From positions 62,001-126,000 of the forward strand of contig NW_017265135.1 in NCBI RefSeq assembly GCF_001638985.1: DNA of 64,000 nt, written 5' to 3'. Position 1 is the first letter of the stretch. Each line of letters begins with the position of its first letter. The position numbers were made by a program, and so were the translations under genes. This DNA comes from Phycomyces blakesleeanus NRRL 1555(-) (taxonomy: Eukaryota; Mucoromycota; Mucoromycetes; Mucorales; Phycomycetaceae). Below, piece after piece: positions 1 through 13,352 of this stretch. Under the pieces are notes generated by a model that worked only from the letters and a program-made list of their open reading frames with translations, did not search any database and was not told the DNA's origin.

Positions 1-684
1 AATTTTAAGTGCATTGATTTGACTAATCTCTGTGTTTTACATGCCATAATCGAGTAAAATCTAGAGATAATGGTCCAGAACAGATCATATAGTTGCTAAT
101 AAACCTGCCAGGGTCATATCTCAGTAATGTAACATGTACATCAGGTACTCGTGCCCTTAACAATTCTTCAATGACAACCGATCATTAGCAAATGGAGAAG
201 TTAAATTAGGGAACCAAATATTTATGTAAACAGCTAAGGTTTTCTTTATTAGATAAATACGTTACATTGTCAAAAGCTACAAATGTATTAAATGCGCATG
301 TAACAGTACAAAAATAATAGACAACATAAAGAAAATATCTTTTAAAGCTTATACAAATCTGCACCATATATTACTCGCAGCTATATTGAGCAAATCTTAT
401 CTTTTAAACCTTTTTATTTCAATATCTATATTTCTTATATAACAATACATTTAAGTCAGCCATTCTATTAGCAAAGAGTTGACATTTTAAATCACTGATG
501 CTAACAGAATATAAAATGTACTTATATGAGCTTATTACATAGACTTCATCTGATTTAAAAGATAAACACAAACCTAAACCCATTGATTATTCATCTGAAC
601 AGAAAACTCTTGTTGAGCAAACAAAGCTCGTACAACTTATATTTTGAAAGGCCTGCTGTTTTTTTGCTCTGTTTAAAATTGTTA
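1..684. other. AT-rich stretch, no gene seen
   Basis: Low-GC sequence with scattered stops in all frames. The only long reading frame, near 583-783, is a T-rich Leu/Phe/Ser string and is not credible. From about 685 on the sequence becomes alignable to the repeat copy at 47.3 kb. Confidence 0.6.
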
Positions 685-1799
685 GATTCTTTTTCTCTAA
701 TAGAAGCCGCTACACCTTTATTTCTTTCTTTCAAGAATCGTTACAAACCTCTCTTTTTTTTCTTGAGCTTTCTAACTTTATAAAATACTGTTAGAACCTC
801 AGTACAGTCATATTGTACTTTTTGGTCAGACTCAAGCCCATTCCAAAAAATAATAATATTACAGACGAGTGTGGTGATACCTAACCCACACAACTCTTTT
901 TTTTTTTTTGAAAGAACGTCAATCGTCAATTCAACTACTTTAACGGAGTTGAGTTTCATGAGTTCCTTTTCAGTGAAGAGGACCAAAGTAAATGGAGTCT
1001 TCCATCTATTTTACACATCTCTTGAATCCTTTCATCGCTGACGTGTACCCCTTTAAAAAAAACTAAAGGAAAAAATTCGTGACTATTTTCATATGCATGT
1101 GACTACTAGAGCTAAAGACCATGAAAAAAAAAGGCAAAAAGTAAACAAAAAAGGACGCAAAAAACAGAAAAAGACGAGCGACAACGATGCGAAACCTTAT
1201 TTACCATCAGAACCTACAATTCTGCTCATGCGAATAGCTCATTAGCTTATATATAACTCTCATCATGTTCTTGCAGAAATGAGTTTGTCAGAACATTGCG
1301 CATTAAAGATCAATTTTCTATTTTTCTCATTCAACTTGACGCCCGATGTTGATTCGCGCATCCTTTTAACAGCCACTCATGATAGAAAGCAAGAGTTTTT
1401 AGGGTAAAAAACAGAAGGCACACGCGTTTAAAAACTGTTAGACTCTTGAAAGTACTTGTTAAATATACTTACAGTCGATGTCTGGTTGATTTTCTTAGAA
1501 AGATAATAGAGTTTTGACTGTTACAAGAGTAATATCTAAAACTTTATATGATACCAAAAAGCGTGTATACTTTTTAATAATGAACAATACAAGACACATT
1601 AAAACACAAGAGCAAATGTTTTTAAAGAAGAGTGACTTTATTTTATAGGATTTAGTAAAGACTTTTAGAAGGAAGTTACTGTGTCAAGATACCTGCTTTA
1701 CACGCTTGATAGTTATTTTCTTTTTTCGAGCCTCGATCTCTCCAAGCTATTTTCAAGTCGGGGCTTGTTATATTTTGCAGGAAGGTACTTTGGTTTATA

Positions 1800-3144
1800 C
1801 AGTGAGGGGCAAAAAGAATCGCCTTTTTTTTAAAATGCCGAAATCAGCAAACGTAATAGTCTTTCTCTTTTTCTCAAATTAACATTTTATGAAATGAACA
1901 ATCAAACCGAATGCACAAAAAAGATTACTAAGATTTCCACCAATGGACATAAAAACACGGATAATACAACTCGTGCAATCATTGTCCATGAGAATGTTAA
2001 GAATGGCACTAGTCAGGTTGACATTGCCAAAAAAGTAGGCGTAAGCAAAGACGTGGTGAAGCGTGTTCTTCAGAGCTACAAAAAAACTGGCTCGCATATG
2101 GCTGCACCACGATCTGGTAGACCTTTAAAGTTAAATGAGAGAGACAAAAGAGGAATTATGCTTCAGATTAGCCGTGATCCAACACAGCCAATGAGTACCA
2201 TTGCTAGAACCTTGCCCACACCAGTTTCTGTAAAGACTTTGAGAAAGTTTCTTCGCAAGACTGGAATATACTCTCGAAAGATGATTCCGAAACCAAAGAT
2301 TTCGGAAATCAATCGTAAAAAGCGATTGCAATGGGCTAAGGAACATCTGCACTGGAAAACGACAGATTGGAATTCCGTCATCTAGTCTGATGAGTCAAAG
2401 ATCCAGCTCCACGGAAGTGATGGGCGCCGGTGCGTTCTCAGGCCAAACGGCAAGGGCTTTAAGCCCAACTTTGTCTCGCCAACTGTGAAGTTTGGAGGTG
2501 GCTCCATTATGGTCTGGGGGTGCTTCTATGGAAAGGCTGTCGGAGTTTTAGACGTTGTGCCTGGAAATATCGATTCCAAGAAGTATGTTGCAACCTTGGA
2601 AAGAGCCTACCTCCCTTCTTTAAAGGCATTCAAAGAGAAAGATAGCTGGAGAAGATTTCGACTGCAAGAGGATAACGCTAGCTGCCATGTGAGTGCGCTG
2701 ACAAAAGAATGGAAGAAAAAAAACAAGGTGAAACTTTTGGGCAGCTGGCCACCTCAAAGTCCAGACTTGAATCCAATCGAGCATCTCTGGGCATATCTCA
2801 GGCGTAGAGTGCGTATGAACAGATACAACCTGTATAGCATTTACCATTTGAGACATGCCGTAATAAGGGAATGGAAGTTAATCCCCCAGAAGTATTTGCA
2901 GAGTTTGGTCCGGAGCATGAACAGAAGATGTCAAGCTGTAATAGATGCAAATGGTCATAATACCAAGTACTAAAATAAAGATTCTTCTATAAAATAATAA
3001 GAACAAGTGCTTTCAACTTTAATCTGAAGTAGTTTGGGAGCTGTAAGTGCTGTATTTGCTTCTTTTCTTTAAGCATGAAAAATAGATATATTTTGGAGAA
3101 CAATCGGGATCTTAAAAAAAGGCGATTCTTTTTGCCCCTCACTG
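1800..3144 (+). mobile_element. Complete Tc1/mariner-type transposon
   Basis: A 1345-bp element with terminal inverted repeats beginning CAGTGAGGGGCAAAAAG at the left; its reverse complement ends the right side (24 nt perfect, then a T-run). It is flanked on both sides by TA (1798-1799 and 3145-3146), the expected target duplication of this superfamily. The collinear repeat copy at 47.3-48.9 kb has no insertion at the corresponding place, giving an independent empty site. It carries one transposase reading frame in the same orientation, interrupted by a single stop. Confidence 0.95.
1894..2973 (+). pseudogene. Tc1-like transposase, one in-frame stop
   Basis: A 360-codon frame carries a single TAG at 2383-2385. 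The N-terminal half has a helix-turn-helix (around residues 25-65: VDIAKKVGVSKDVVKRVL), a GRPLKL AT-hook-like GRPR motif, and a second HTH. The C-terminal half is the DDE catalytic domain: SDESK directly after the stop (first Asp), EDNASCH (second Asp) and SPDLNPIEHLW (Glu). I count 35 residues between the second Asp and the Glu, so DD35E rather than the classical Tc1 DD34E. The stop replaces the residue before SDES; related proteins have Trp or Phe there, so TGG to TAG is the simplest origin. The rest looks intact, so the copy is young. Whether the stop is read through cannot be told from DNA. Confidence 0.92.
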
Positions 3145-3599
3145 TATTACCGTATATATATAGCTTGTAGACCTTCAACGCACAAAGATACAAGAGAGCA
3201 CATATACACACTGAATAGATCAGATATTGTAGTAATAGCATTCACAGATCCTCAAAGTATAATTATTTAAAAACATTTTAAGTACAAAAAGAGTTTGTGT
3301 ATGCGATGGTCAGAATAAACGGATCTGTTTTTTATGAGCTTCGAGATCGTATTTTGTGTGTCAATTGAAGGTTATAATAGTGTCCGGATTGTTCAAAGGT
3401 TGGTTATGTTGGCTTATATGATATAAATGTATATTGAATACTATTGAATTTACCGGTGAAATGAAAAAGTGTAATATAAAAAAGGCCATTTTGATCAAAG
3501 TGGCAAATCAAATCTTGAAATTTAGCTATAAATCTATATTGGTTAAGTCAAGCTAATTTATACATATAAGCAACCTGGTGGAGTACATTAGGATCCATC

Positions 3600-4135
3600 A
3601 TTTAGATGTTGTTTGACATTGATTGCTTAAATATGGAGCAAAATATTCCATTTTCTCTATCTAAAAGCCATTTTACTAATAAGATTTTGGATATTTACAC
3701 CATGTAAGCTTGTTTGATCCAAAAGTTCCCTCAGGGTATGCACTTGAAAAAAAAATCGAGCATTTATGCTTTGTGCTACTAAGCAAAGTTGTTGATCAAA
3801 TTAATCCATGTTATCCAATGCTTATCTGACCAAAAACAGATCAATATTCGTGGAGATATCAATAGATAAAAAATGACAATTTCGATATTTACACCATGTA
3901 AGCATGTTCGCTCCAAAAGTTACCCAAGACATACATCGAAAACAAATCAAAAATATGCTTTTTATTTATTAAGTAAAGTTGGTAAACAAAGTAATTGCTA
4001 ATGCTCAGTGCTTATTTGACTAGAAACAGACCAATATTCGTGGAGATATCGAGAGATGAAAAAATATCAATTTCGATATTTACACCATGATACGATGTTT
4101 ATTAAATTCCTGATAGTAAGGACAGCTCACAAATC
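3600..4135. repeat. Tandem ~192-bp repeat block, copy 1
   Basis: The phrase GATATTTACACCATG recurs at about 3690, 3884 and 4075, giving two full units of 194 and 191 nt and the start of a third. Each unit also contains the sequence CAATATTCGTGGAGATATC. A diverged copy of the whole block lies at 46522-46990. It is non-coding and of unknown function. Confidence 0.8.
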
Positions 4136-5121
4136 CCGGAAGCAATTTTGGTGGTCAAAAGTGTTTAATTAATTTGGTAGAACAAATGGACATTTCAGTA
4201 TAAGTAATTGCGTCAAGAGGTCAACATAAATCTAGGGTTCTTTTAATTTTTTTAATTTGATTTGAGTTTAGAAGTAGAAATTAAATGTTTTTCACATAAT
4301 TTTTTTTGTCAAACACCAATAAAATGTTGACCATTATTGAGTGGCCTTATATGACTTTATATAAAATAATTAAATAAATAAGTCAGTAAAGGGCACAAAA
4401 CTATTAAAAAGAGAGAAGCATATATATGCTTATATTGATTCAATTAATGATATACGAGAACATAAAACTATGAGCTTGAGTATGGCTTGGTATCTTGTGC
4501 TTTCTGTTATTTCTGTTCTTTTCCTTTTAAAGAAAAGGCATTATTTTATTCAAATTTACAAGCAAAGGTTGATCTTTGTATTGATAGAGAAAGAGACTAC
4601 TAATGAAGAGAGTGTCTACAAGCTTTTTATAAATTTGTATTATATATATATTCAAATCATACTCTCGACTTATTTTTACAGAATTATTACCAGAACCAAG
4701 GAGTCAAAGGAGAGGGAGTTAAATGGACATACACATACATTTCATATTATAAAAAATAAGGGTAATTTATATAAAATAGCTTTAGATTTGTAAAGCTTAC
4801 ATAAATTCAATGGTCAGCTATACAGACTGATGCAAACAATTGAGAAAAATATACATGTTTTAAAAGGTATTCAATAAGATAAATGTATTTATTGGTATTT
4901 GAAACAAAAAGAACCACTGCAAAATTGTTTGTGGCTCTCTTTTTATTATATTTTATTTTAAGAGTTTTTCTCTAGAGAGTTTGATATTTTGTGATAGTCT
5001 TTTTCTATAAGGATTTATGTACAAGGAAAATGAAATGTTTTTGTTTGATGAACTTGACTATTATACACTTTTTTTTGTGTTTTACAGTGTGTATATACAG
5101 GGTGTTGAAATCAAAATCGAT
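4136..5121. other. Intergenic, AT-rich, no supported gene
   Basis: A 107-codon reading frame at 4470-4793 encodes a hydrophobic Ile/Leu/Tyr-rich string without recognisable domains, in sequence as AT-rich as the flanks; I do not accept it as a gene. Confidence 0.5.
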
Positions 5122-5481
5122 TTAAGATGAGCGATAGGCAGCTGGACTAATGCGGACTGTGACTGAAGGATGATCAAAGATAAGTGAATCCAGGGCCATA
5201 GATTTTTCGGATACTGGGCAATATTTTGAAAAGTGCTCGTCATCAGAAAGGTCAGAAAGATAGGAGTCATTAGAGATCGTCGATGAAGATGAGATCAAAG
5301 AAGGTGCGACTGTGTTTTGGACTTTGTTACAGCTAAAAGCTTTCTTGACTGAAGCGAGGCCTTTGATACATTGTCCCATTGATGATGTGAATGTGGAGAC
5401 ACGGCTAGCTGTGTTGGTAGTTGAGGATTGGCGGCGCTGGCACTTTGAGATGATACGCTTTTGGATAGAGAGGATCTGCAT
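5122..5481 (-). CDS. Small Ser-rich protein of unknown function (119 aa)
   Basis: Single-exon frame with higher GC than its surroundings. The protein starts MQILSIQKRIISKCQRRQ, has a Ser-rich middle (SLISSSSTISNDSYLSDLSDDE) and an acidic/Pro-containing C-terminus. It has no signal peptide, membrane segment or known domain. A TATATAAAGG box lies on the same strand at about 5586-5596, some 105 nt upstream of the ATG, as in other genes of this window, which supports a real transcription unit. Function unknown. Confidence 0.5.
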   Translation of the reverse strand: MQILSIQKRIISKCQRRQSSTTNTASRVSTFTSSMGQCIKGLASVKKAFSCNKVQNTVAPSLISSSSTISNDSYLSDLSDDEHFSKYCPVSEKSMALDSLIFDHPSVTVRISPAAYRSS

Positions 5482-5585
5482 TGTAGAGTGCGGGTTGTGA
5501 GGTGTAAAGGTAAAGAAAGACTTGGTAGGTAAGATGTGGTTGAGAGAATATGTAATAAAAAGGAAAGAAGTGCAAAAATGTCAAA

Positions 5586-5596
5586 CCTTTATATAC
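5586..5596 (-). promoter_or_regulatory. TATA box of the 119-aa gene
   Basis: TATATAAAGG on the minus strand about 105 nt before the ATG at 5481. Confidence 0.45.
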
Positions 5597-5599
5597 TAT

Positions 5600-7770
5600 T
5601 TCAAAAGGCCCGTGCTCTCTAGGTATCAGTGGAGATTTACATGCTTCTTCTTCACTTTATTGCCATTTTTAGAACAAAGACAAGGGGCCATCGTATCTGA
5701 TGTTTGTCATCTATCGGAAAACACAGCCAGAAATCCTGATCCACAAAACCACAGCCAAAGATAGTAATCAATGATCCATGATCCATAATCCATGATTCCC
5801 CCTTATCGAGAATCGAAAATCAAAGGCAAACCTGTCTCCTGTATCAATTGATTCACGTCACCTTAATTATTCTCTGTGGAGATTTTGATTTATTGGGTTC
5901 CGAGTTATTGGTATCTGCCAATCTTACTACTTTATATGTAAATTAACTATTGATATTAAAATATCTATTACTAGGCCGAAATGTACAATATAACCATTTT
6001 CTCTCTCTGACTTTGACTTATCGTATCAAAGCTGTTACGATTACATGAAAAGAGTTCTTTGTTTAATTGTAAGCTTTTTTTTCTGTCTATTTGGGCATAT
6101 TCAATAGCGCACATTATATAAAAGAAGCAAAATAAGATATAGCCATTTTTGTATTGCATGTAATTGAGGACCAAATCACAAGCAGAATAATATAAGTATA
6201 AATAGTCTCACTCGAGACAGTATACCAATACCACTTGTACTGCAAATGCTTTAGACTATCATCTAATAAAAAGTAATATTCCTAAACCCTCTCAAATAAT
6301 ATTACTAATGATACAGTAATATATCATTCGGCCTTCCTCATATTATTAGTAATCTGCTTTATATTGACAAGCCTTACAATTATATAATCAAAATCTATGC
6401 CAATGATATATCTTTTCACTCGACAGTCAAACATTACCCAGGAATAAGTGCTTCTAGAAATAAACAAACTAAAACAAAATATGGTCCTTTCCATTCGTTC
6501 GTTTATATAAGATTGTCTTAGTTTTATGAAATCATTTTTATACCCCATTATGGCAAAGATTAACTTTAGGTTGCAAGCATCAGCATATATTCTCATAAGT
6601 CAAAAGCAGTTTTTCTTTACTAATTATTCGGGCCAGACACTTTTCCTCTTGGTCACGACGTTTCTCTGGAGCACTACGTTTATCGAATCTCCGACCTTTA
6701 CCATTTACTGTCATAAAAAGTGATTTGTTGTCCGGGATCCAGCAATTTTATCTGGTCCCTGTTCCAATTTCATCTTTTTTTCACTTTTCTCATATCACGT
6801 GCTTTGGGAAAATGAACCTCACTTTTACTTTGCTCGGTTTCTATAAATTCGCACAACCAGCACTCTTATCTTCTTTGTTGATTTCTCTACTTTCTGTTTT
6901 ATTTTATTTTCAAACCACCAATTAAGTCTTTGGTAAGCTTTGCCAGCTTTTTATTGAACTTCGGCTCACACCATTTTAGGTGGTTTTATTGTTTTTGTAA
7001 TAAAATTTGATATCATCCGCAATATCCTTAACCATCCAAAGTAGTTTGTATGAGTAAAATTAATTTATTAAAATAAATAGTTTAATTTATGAACAGAATA
7101 GTTCTTTATTTAATATACTGGAGTTTCTAGCCATACTTAAGTAGCAACTGTCAAAAGTTTTTTTTTATATGCAGTATATACAAAATATACAATTTGTAAA
7201 CGTCGTGCCCGAGAGGCATAACGTCGTGTCCCAAACGTGGTTGTGTAAGAAATGTCGGGCCCGAGAGAAAAAGCGTCGGGCCCGAATAATAGCTGACATA
7301 TTTACTTCCTCGAACAAGGCCATAGACGGAAGTACCAACTTTTTTTTTTGCTTTGGATTGTTGAGATAAATTGTCGCCTTTTCCGACTTCATCTACATAT
7401 TCACAAGTCCTTTAAACACTAACGTAGCACAGATATGTATATTTGATATAAAAGTATTCCAAGAATATCTGAATAATTAATGAGAAAAACGTTTATATAA
7501 TTTAAACTTTAATACGTCTTTAATGGTCTTCCGACAAGTGCAGGAGCCAATGTATTTCTACTAGACAGCACAAACTCAACTAAAACCTCTCCGCACCAAC
7601 TTATTATTTATATCAGAAATACAATGATGTACAGGAACATCTTGTAAGAAAACTCAGACTAATATATATCTTATATTAGCCCGAAAGATGAGAGATATTC
7701 CGTTAATGCTAATACTGCGTACTCTTTAATATACTAACCTTATATTCTTCATCTAAAAGCCGATTAATTA
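5600..7770. other. Long intergenic region with possible orphan promoter and GC-rich motif repeats
   Basis: No credible gene. At about 6800-6925 there is a promoter-like stretch on the plus strand (CACGTG, then TCTATAAATTCG, then a pyrimidine-rich leader) that leads into no ORF. At 7203-7285 a GC-rich 10-mer is repeated four times (separate entry). Confidence 0.5.
7203..7285. repeat. Four copies of a GC-rich 10-mer related to TCGGGCCCGA
   Basis: TCGTGCCCGA (7203), TCGTGTCCCA (7224), TCGGGCCCGA (7255) and TCGGGCCCGA (7276). Starts are spaced 21, 31 and 21 nt. The last two are perfect palindromes. It is very unusual in composition against the AT-rich surroundings. Confidence 0.7.
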
Positions 7771-7771
7771 G

Positions 7772-7779
7772 TATAAATA
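7772..7779 (+). promoter_or_regulatory. TATA box of the cyclase-family gene
   Basis: TATAAATA 51 nt before the ATG at 7830. Confidence 0.55.
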
Positions 7780-7829
7780 CGCCTTTTAATTTGTTCAAGT
7801 TTCTTATATTTTAAACTTTTCCAAATTCC

Positions 7830-8939
7830 ATGTCTTGCTGTAAAGGCTCCCTCCCATCATATGACCAGTTACCTGTTGACCCCAGTGCACCCGAACATTC
7901 TGCGTGGGGTGTTTGGGGGAAAGAAGACAATCTGGGAACATTGAACTTGCTGACAAAAGACAAAGTTGAAAAGGTATGCAATACCAAACATTTTTGCTGT
8001 AAGCCATTTAAATTCACATATACTTATTGTGTAGGCAGCAAGGTTAGTTCGACGGGGAGAAGTTTTCCCCCTCAATTGGAAGCTTGAATGTCCTAACTCT
8101 GGCATGATTGATCGATTCGCCCCTAAGCATAATGTCAAACCAATTTTTGAAAACCTCGCATTCGATGATGTCTATGATAACTTTAATACCCAGGCTTCGT
8201 CTCAGTGGGATGGTCTTCGTCACGTTTGCCATGTATCCAGCAAAACCTTTTACAATAATACTTCTCCATCAGATATAACAAAATCCACAGAAGGTCGGCT
8301 AGGTATCCATCATATGGCTCGCCGCGGTATTGCTGGCCGCGCCGTCTTGTTGGATTTTGGCCGTTGGGCTGTCAAAAATGCTCCCGAGTTTGACCCATTT
8401 AAACGATATGAAATTACTGTTCAACAGCTAGAAGCTGTTGCAAAATCTCAAAATGTAAAGCTTGAGCACGGAGATATCGTACTGATCCGTACAGGATGGA
8501 CCAAAGCTTACGAGAACATGGTGGAAGCTAAGGTCGATATTTCTTTAAATGCTACCAGTTCTGAAGAACTTCCACAGTGTGCTGGTATTAAGGCTTGCGA
8601 AGAAACATTTAGCTGGGTGTGGAACAACCACTTTGCTGCATTGGCATCTGATAATGTTGCCTTGGAGGCTATGCCATTTGATCCACCGAACTCTTGCCGT
8701 AAGCATAAAAATATCTAAAGCCAACAAGATATTAAAGTTATAACTCATTAATCTTCTATTGTTTTCTAGATTCAATGTTTTTAGGTGGATGGGGTATGCC
8801 AATTGGAGAGCTTTTCTTTTTAGAAGCTTTGGCAGAAGACTCGGCAAAAGATGGTGTATATGAGTATTTCTTCACTAGTGCTCCTCTTAATAAGTTTGGC
8901 GGTGTCGCTACACCACCAAACGCATTGTGTATTAAATAG
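7830..8939 (+). CDS. Cyclase-family (PF04199, kynurenine-formamidase-like) hydrolase, 325 aa
   Basis: Exons 7830-7973, 8035-8698 and 8770-8939; introns of 61 and 71 nt (GTATGC..TGTAG, GTAAGC..TCTAG). Motifs: PSAPEHSAWGVWGKEDNLGT near the N-terminus, SQWDGLRHVCH at about 105-114 (the metal-site region of the family), LEHGDIVLIRTGW, and a C-terminal block HSMFLGGWGMPIGELF..LE followed by FGGVATPPNA. This matches fungal members of the cyclase family, which are metal-dependent amidohydrolase-like enzymes; the best known members hydrolyse N-formylkynurenine, but the fungal substrate is usually unknown. Full length for the family. A TATA box lies 51 nt upstream. Confidence 0.88.
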
Positions 8940-10140
8940 AACAAAATAATAAATATATATTTACATATTCTTTAAGAGTTTATTATATAACAATAAAGTC
9001 TCTTTATCAGAATAAACCTTCCACAGTAGAAGATCATTAGAAGACAGATGACGTTGTCGTGCTTAATCGTAGTGGAACATGCTGTAACAATTTGTTTCTA
9101 CTAAATAAGAAAGAATTAAAACATTTTCTAACAGCTTGTAATATTAAAAATTGCTCGTCAATTTCGCCCATGGCTCGAACATGTCGCTGTCTTTCAGACA
9201 TGATGTTTCACTGGAACACTGCTTTTATGTTTAACAACTGATTCTTGACATATACTACACTCATGAGAATTGACTTATTTTCTTAAGGTACTCAATGTTG
9301 CTGGTGTGATCCAGGACAAACCCCACTTTACACGAATACGGTAAAATATAAAAGAGAATGTTAAAACAACGCAGTGTTCTAGAGAAAAAGCTTTCCCGAC
9401 AAAGGAAGCGCTATGTTCAAATAATCGCTGTTCATAAAGTAACTTGTTTCAAAAAAGTTGTACCTAAAGTATTTTAAACACAAAGTATATTCTATATTTT
9501 ATTACTATTATAAAATAAATAGGCACTGGCTGTTACATGAGGTTTAAAGGGCTATATTGTATGCCAAGCGCTAAATATTCATTTAAACTTGTATGATTTG
9601 ATCATTGAAAAAGAGATTCAGCTTATGATTATTTTATAGAAAAATTGGGTGAAAGAATACTGTGTGTGTGCTACCAACATATCTTGGAAATCGAAAATGA
9701 GAGTTTTGAGTGTCTGAAAATAAAAGCAAAAAGGAAAAACAAGAGGCGCACTCTGAATAAAGGATTAGTTTGAATGTACTTAAAAAGACAATATTGGATC
9801 TCCCGGTTAAAAAATATATACTTCTTTCAGCAGATATCGTATGCAACACACTATAGGGATAACCGTGTATTAATTTATTTATTTTTACAAAGCGACATAA
9901 TGAATGGACATCGCAGGGATAGGCTATGCTGAATACTTGCATTCGAGTTTGTGTTCTGTTCGCGGAGAAAGAGGGTGAATTAAGCTGACAAGTTGGTTTG
10001 TGGAGTGTAGGACCAAAAATATTTATTCTTAATGTCCGTGTCCTCCTTTAATTACCCCAATCCCTTTCTTCAACTCCACTTTTTTCAGCTTTACTACATA
10101 CTTATACTATTCTACTACTTATTACTAGAATTTTGAATAA
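8940..10140. other. Intergenic with possible degraded coding fragments
   Basis: Around 9281-9343 the plus strand reads LKVLNVAGVIQDKPHFTRIR then a stop, directly after a pyrimidine-AG acceptor-like site, which may be the 3' end of a lost gene or transposon; I cannot identify it. The 102-codon minus-strand frame at 9634-9942 is not convincing. Confidence 0.35.
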
Positions 10141-10742
10141 ATGAAGATTAATCCCGTTATTGCAGAAAAATATCCCTCCCTCAAACAATGTGTTGATCTT
10201 TACAATGACCGAGTGGAGAAAACACACTACTGGGAAAATTCAGTAGTCTCGAACATGACGATCGTTGACGCAAAACCCAACCAGCTTATCTGGGAGTTCT
10301 ATGTAGAGCAGCGCCATTGCCACATGTAAACTATCCAGACGTATATGAAAGGAATAATAAATTCATCTTTATTTCTGTAGATTCGATAGAGTTCATGGTG
10401 GATGTGCTGCGACTGTGATTGATATAGCGAGCAGCTTTGCTGTCCTTGTTCATGAAGGTATTTTCCTTATTTTGGTTTTGTGTTTCTCTGACTTTTGATT
10501 TTGTTCGATATTAAAATACATTATATTTAGGCGAATTGCAATGGCGTAGCATTGGTGTATCAACCGACCTCTCCGTCTCTTACCTCTCTAGTATCCCCAA
10601 GGGTATAACGGCTCGAGTTGAATGCGATCTCTTACGCTTAGGGAATAAGTTAGGCAGTGTTGTAGTTCGGGTTTATGACGATCAACAAAAAATGTGCTAC
10701 AGTGCCCTTCACACCAAATTTAATGTAGATTCTCGACTTTAG
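10141..10742 (+). CDS. Hot-dog-fold acyl-CoA thioesterase (THEM2/PaaI type), 157 aa
   Basis: Exons 10141-10325, 10381-10457 and 10531-10742 with 55- and 73-nt introns. The joined protein contains FDRVHGGCAATVIDIASSFAV (about 63-83), the family's central helix with the HGG turn that binds the thioester, followed by WRSIGVSTDLSVSYLSSIPKG, the first strands of the hot-dog sheet, and a C-terminal GNKLGSVVVRVYD strand. Length is typical of the acyl-CoA thioesterase 13 group, which hydrolyses medium- and long-chain acyl-CoA. Start chosen as the first ATG, after an in-frame stop upstream. Neighbour MAP2 is convergent. Confidence 0.88.
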
Positions 10743-11182
10743 ACCACATAAACAATCGCTACACATCATACATTGTCTACAACGAAAAAGAAACACCCCC
10801 TGGTTACAAAAGCAAAATTCATATTTGTTCCATCAATATTCTGTATGTAGTATGTCATATAAGCATATCAATTCCATATCCAGATCATGTTACTAGAATA
10901 TAATTATAAATAACTCGAATTTTTCGAATAATTTTACATTAATACCAAAAAAAAGACATGTATCTTTGGCCTAGAACTTCCAAGATCCAGTTCGAAGCTA
11001 TAGTTTCTTTTGTCAAAATGCTTCCTAAATACCTAAATATATTATAAGCTACAAGCACACACCCTATTCTATATGGATTGATAGAGACATTTTTCAAAAA
11101 AACTTCTTCAAACAAACAAAAAGGTAAAAGACTGCCAGATTGTTTGATATATGTTTTAATATAAAATGAGAAATTCTTTTCG
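10743..11182. other. Convergent intergenic region
   Basis: 3' regions of the thioesterase (+) and MAP2 (-); AT-rich, nothing further seen. Confidence 0.5.
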
Positions 11183-13247
<2,065 letters not shown>

Positions 13248-13332
13248 GGCAAGGATTTAATAATGAGGTCAAACAAGAAAGAAAAGAAAAAAAGAAACAA
13301 GGAAGACTGTTTGACAATTATGAATTTAGCGC

Positions 13333-13352
13333 GTGACGTTTATATCCGTCAC
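13333..13352 (-). promoter_or_regulatory. MAP2 TATA box framed by a GTGACG/CGTCAC inverted repeat
   Basis: GTGACG (13333-13338) and CGTCAC (13347-13352) flank a TATAAA-type box read on the minus strand, about 90 nt upstream of the MAP2 ATG. The arms contain the TGACG core of CRE/ATF-type bZIP sites. Regulation by bZIP factors is inference. Confidence 0.5.

Larger units (their letters stand above)
685..3640. repeat. Long dispersed non-coding repeat, copy 1 (split by Tc1 insertion)
   Basis: The stretch 685-1797 plus 3147-3640 aligns collinearly with 47335-48945. The core 841-1520 is nearly identical by eye (a handful of differences in about 680 nt); the flanks are clearly more diverged. The 1.35 kb between the two halves is a Tc1-like transposon that is absent from the other copy. 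There is no convincing ORF in the shared part. It contains a TATATATAA stretch near 1250. It could be a non-autonomous element or part of a larger decayed transposon; no terminal repeats were identified. Confidence 0.85.

Noticed and set aside
685..3640. LTR retrotransposon
   Set aside because: No reverse transcriptase, integrase, primer-binding site or matching terminal repeats found around the long repeat.
4470..4793. 107-codon hydrophobic frame
   Set aside because: AT-driven composition, no domain, no promoter clearer than background.
9634..9942. 102-codon minus-strand frame
   Set aside because: No start context or domain; composition like non-coding DNA.
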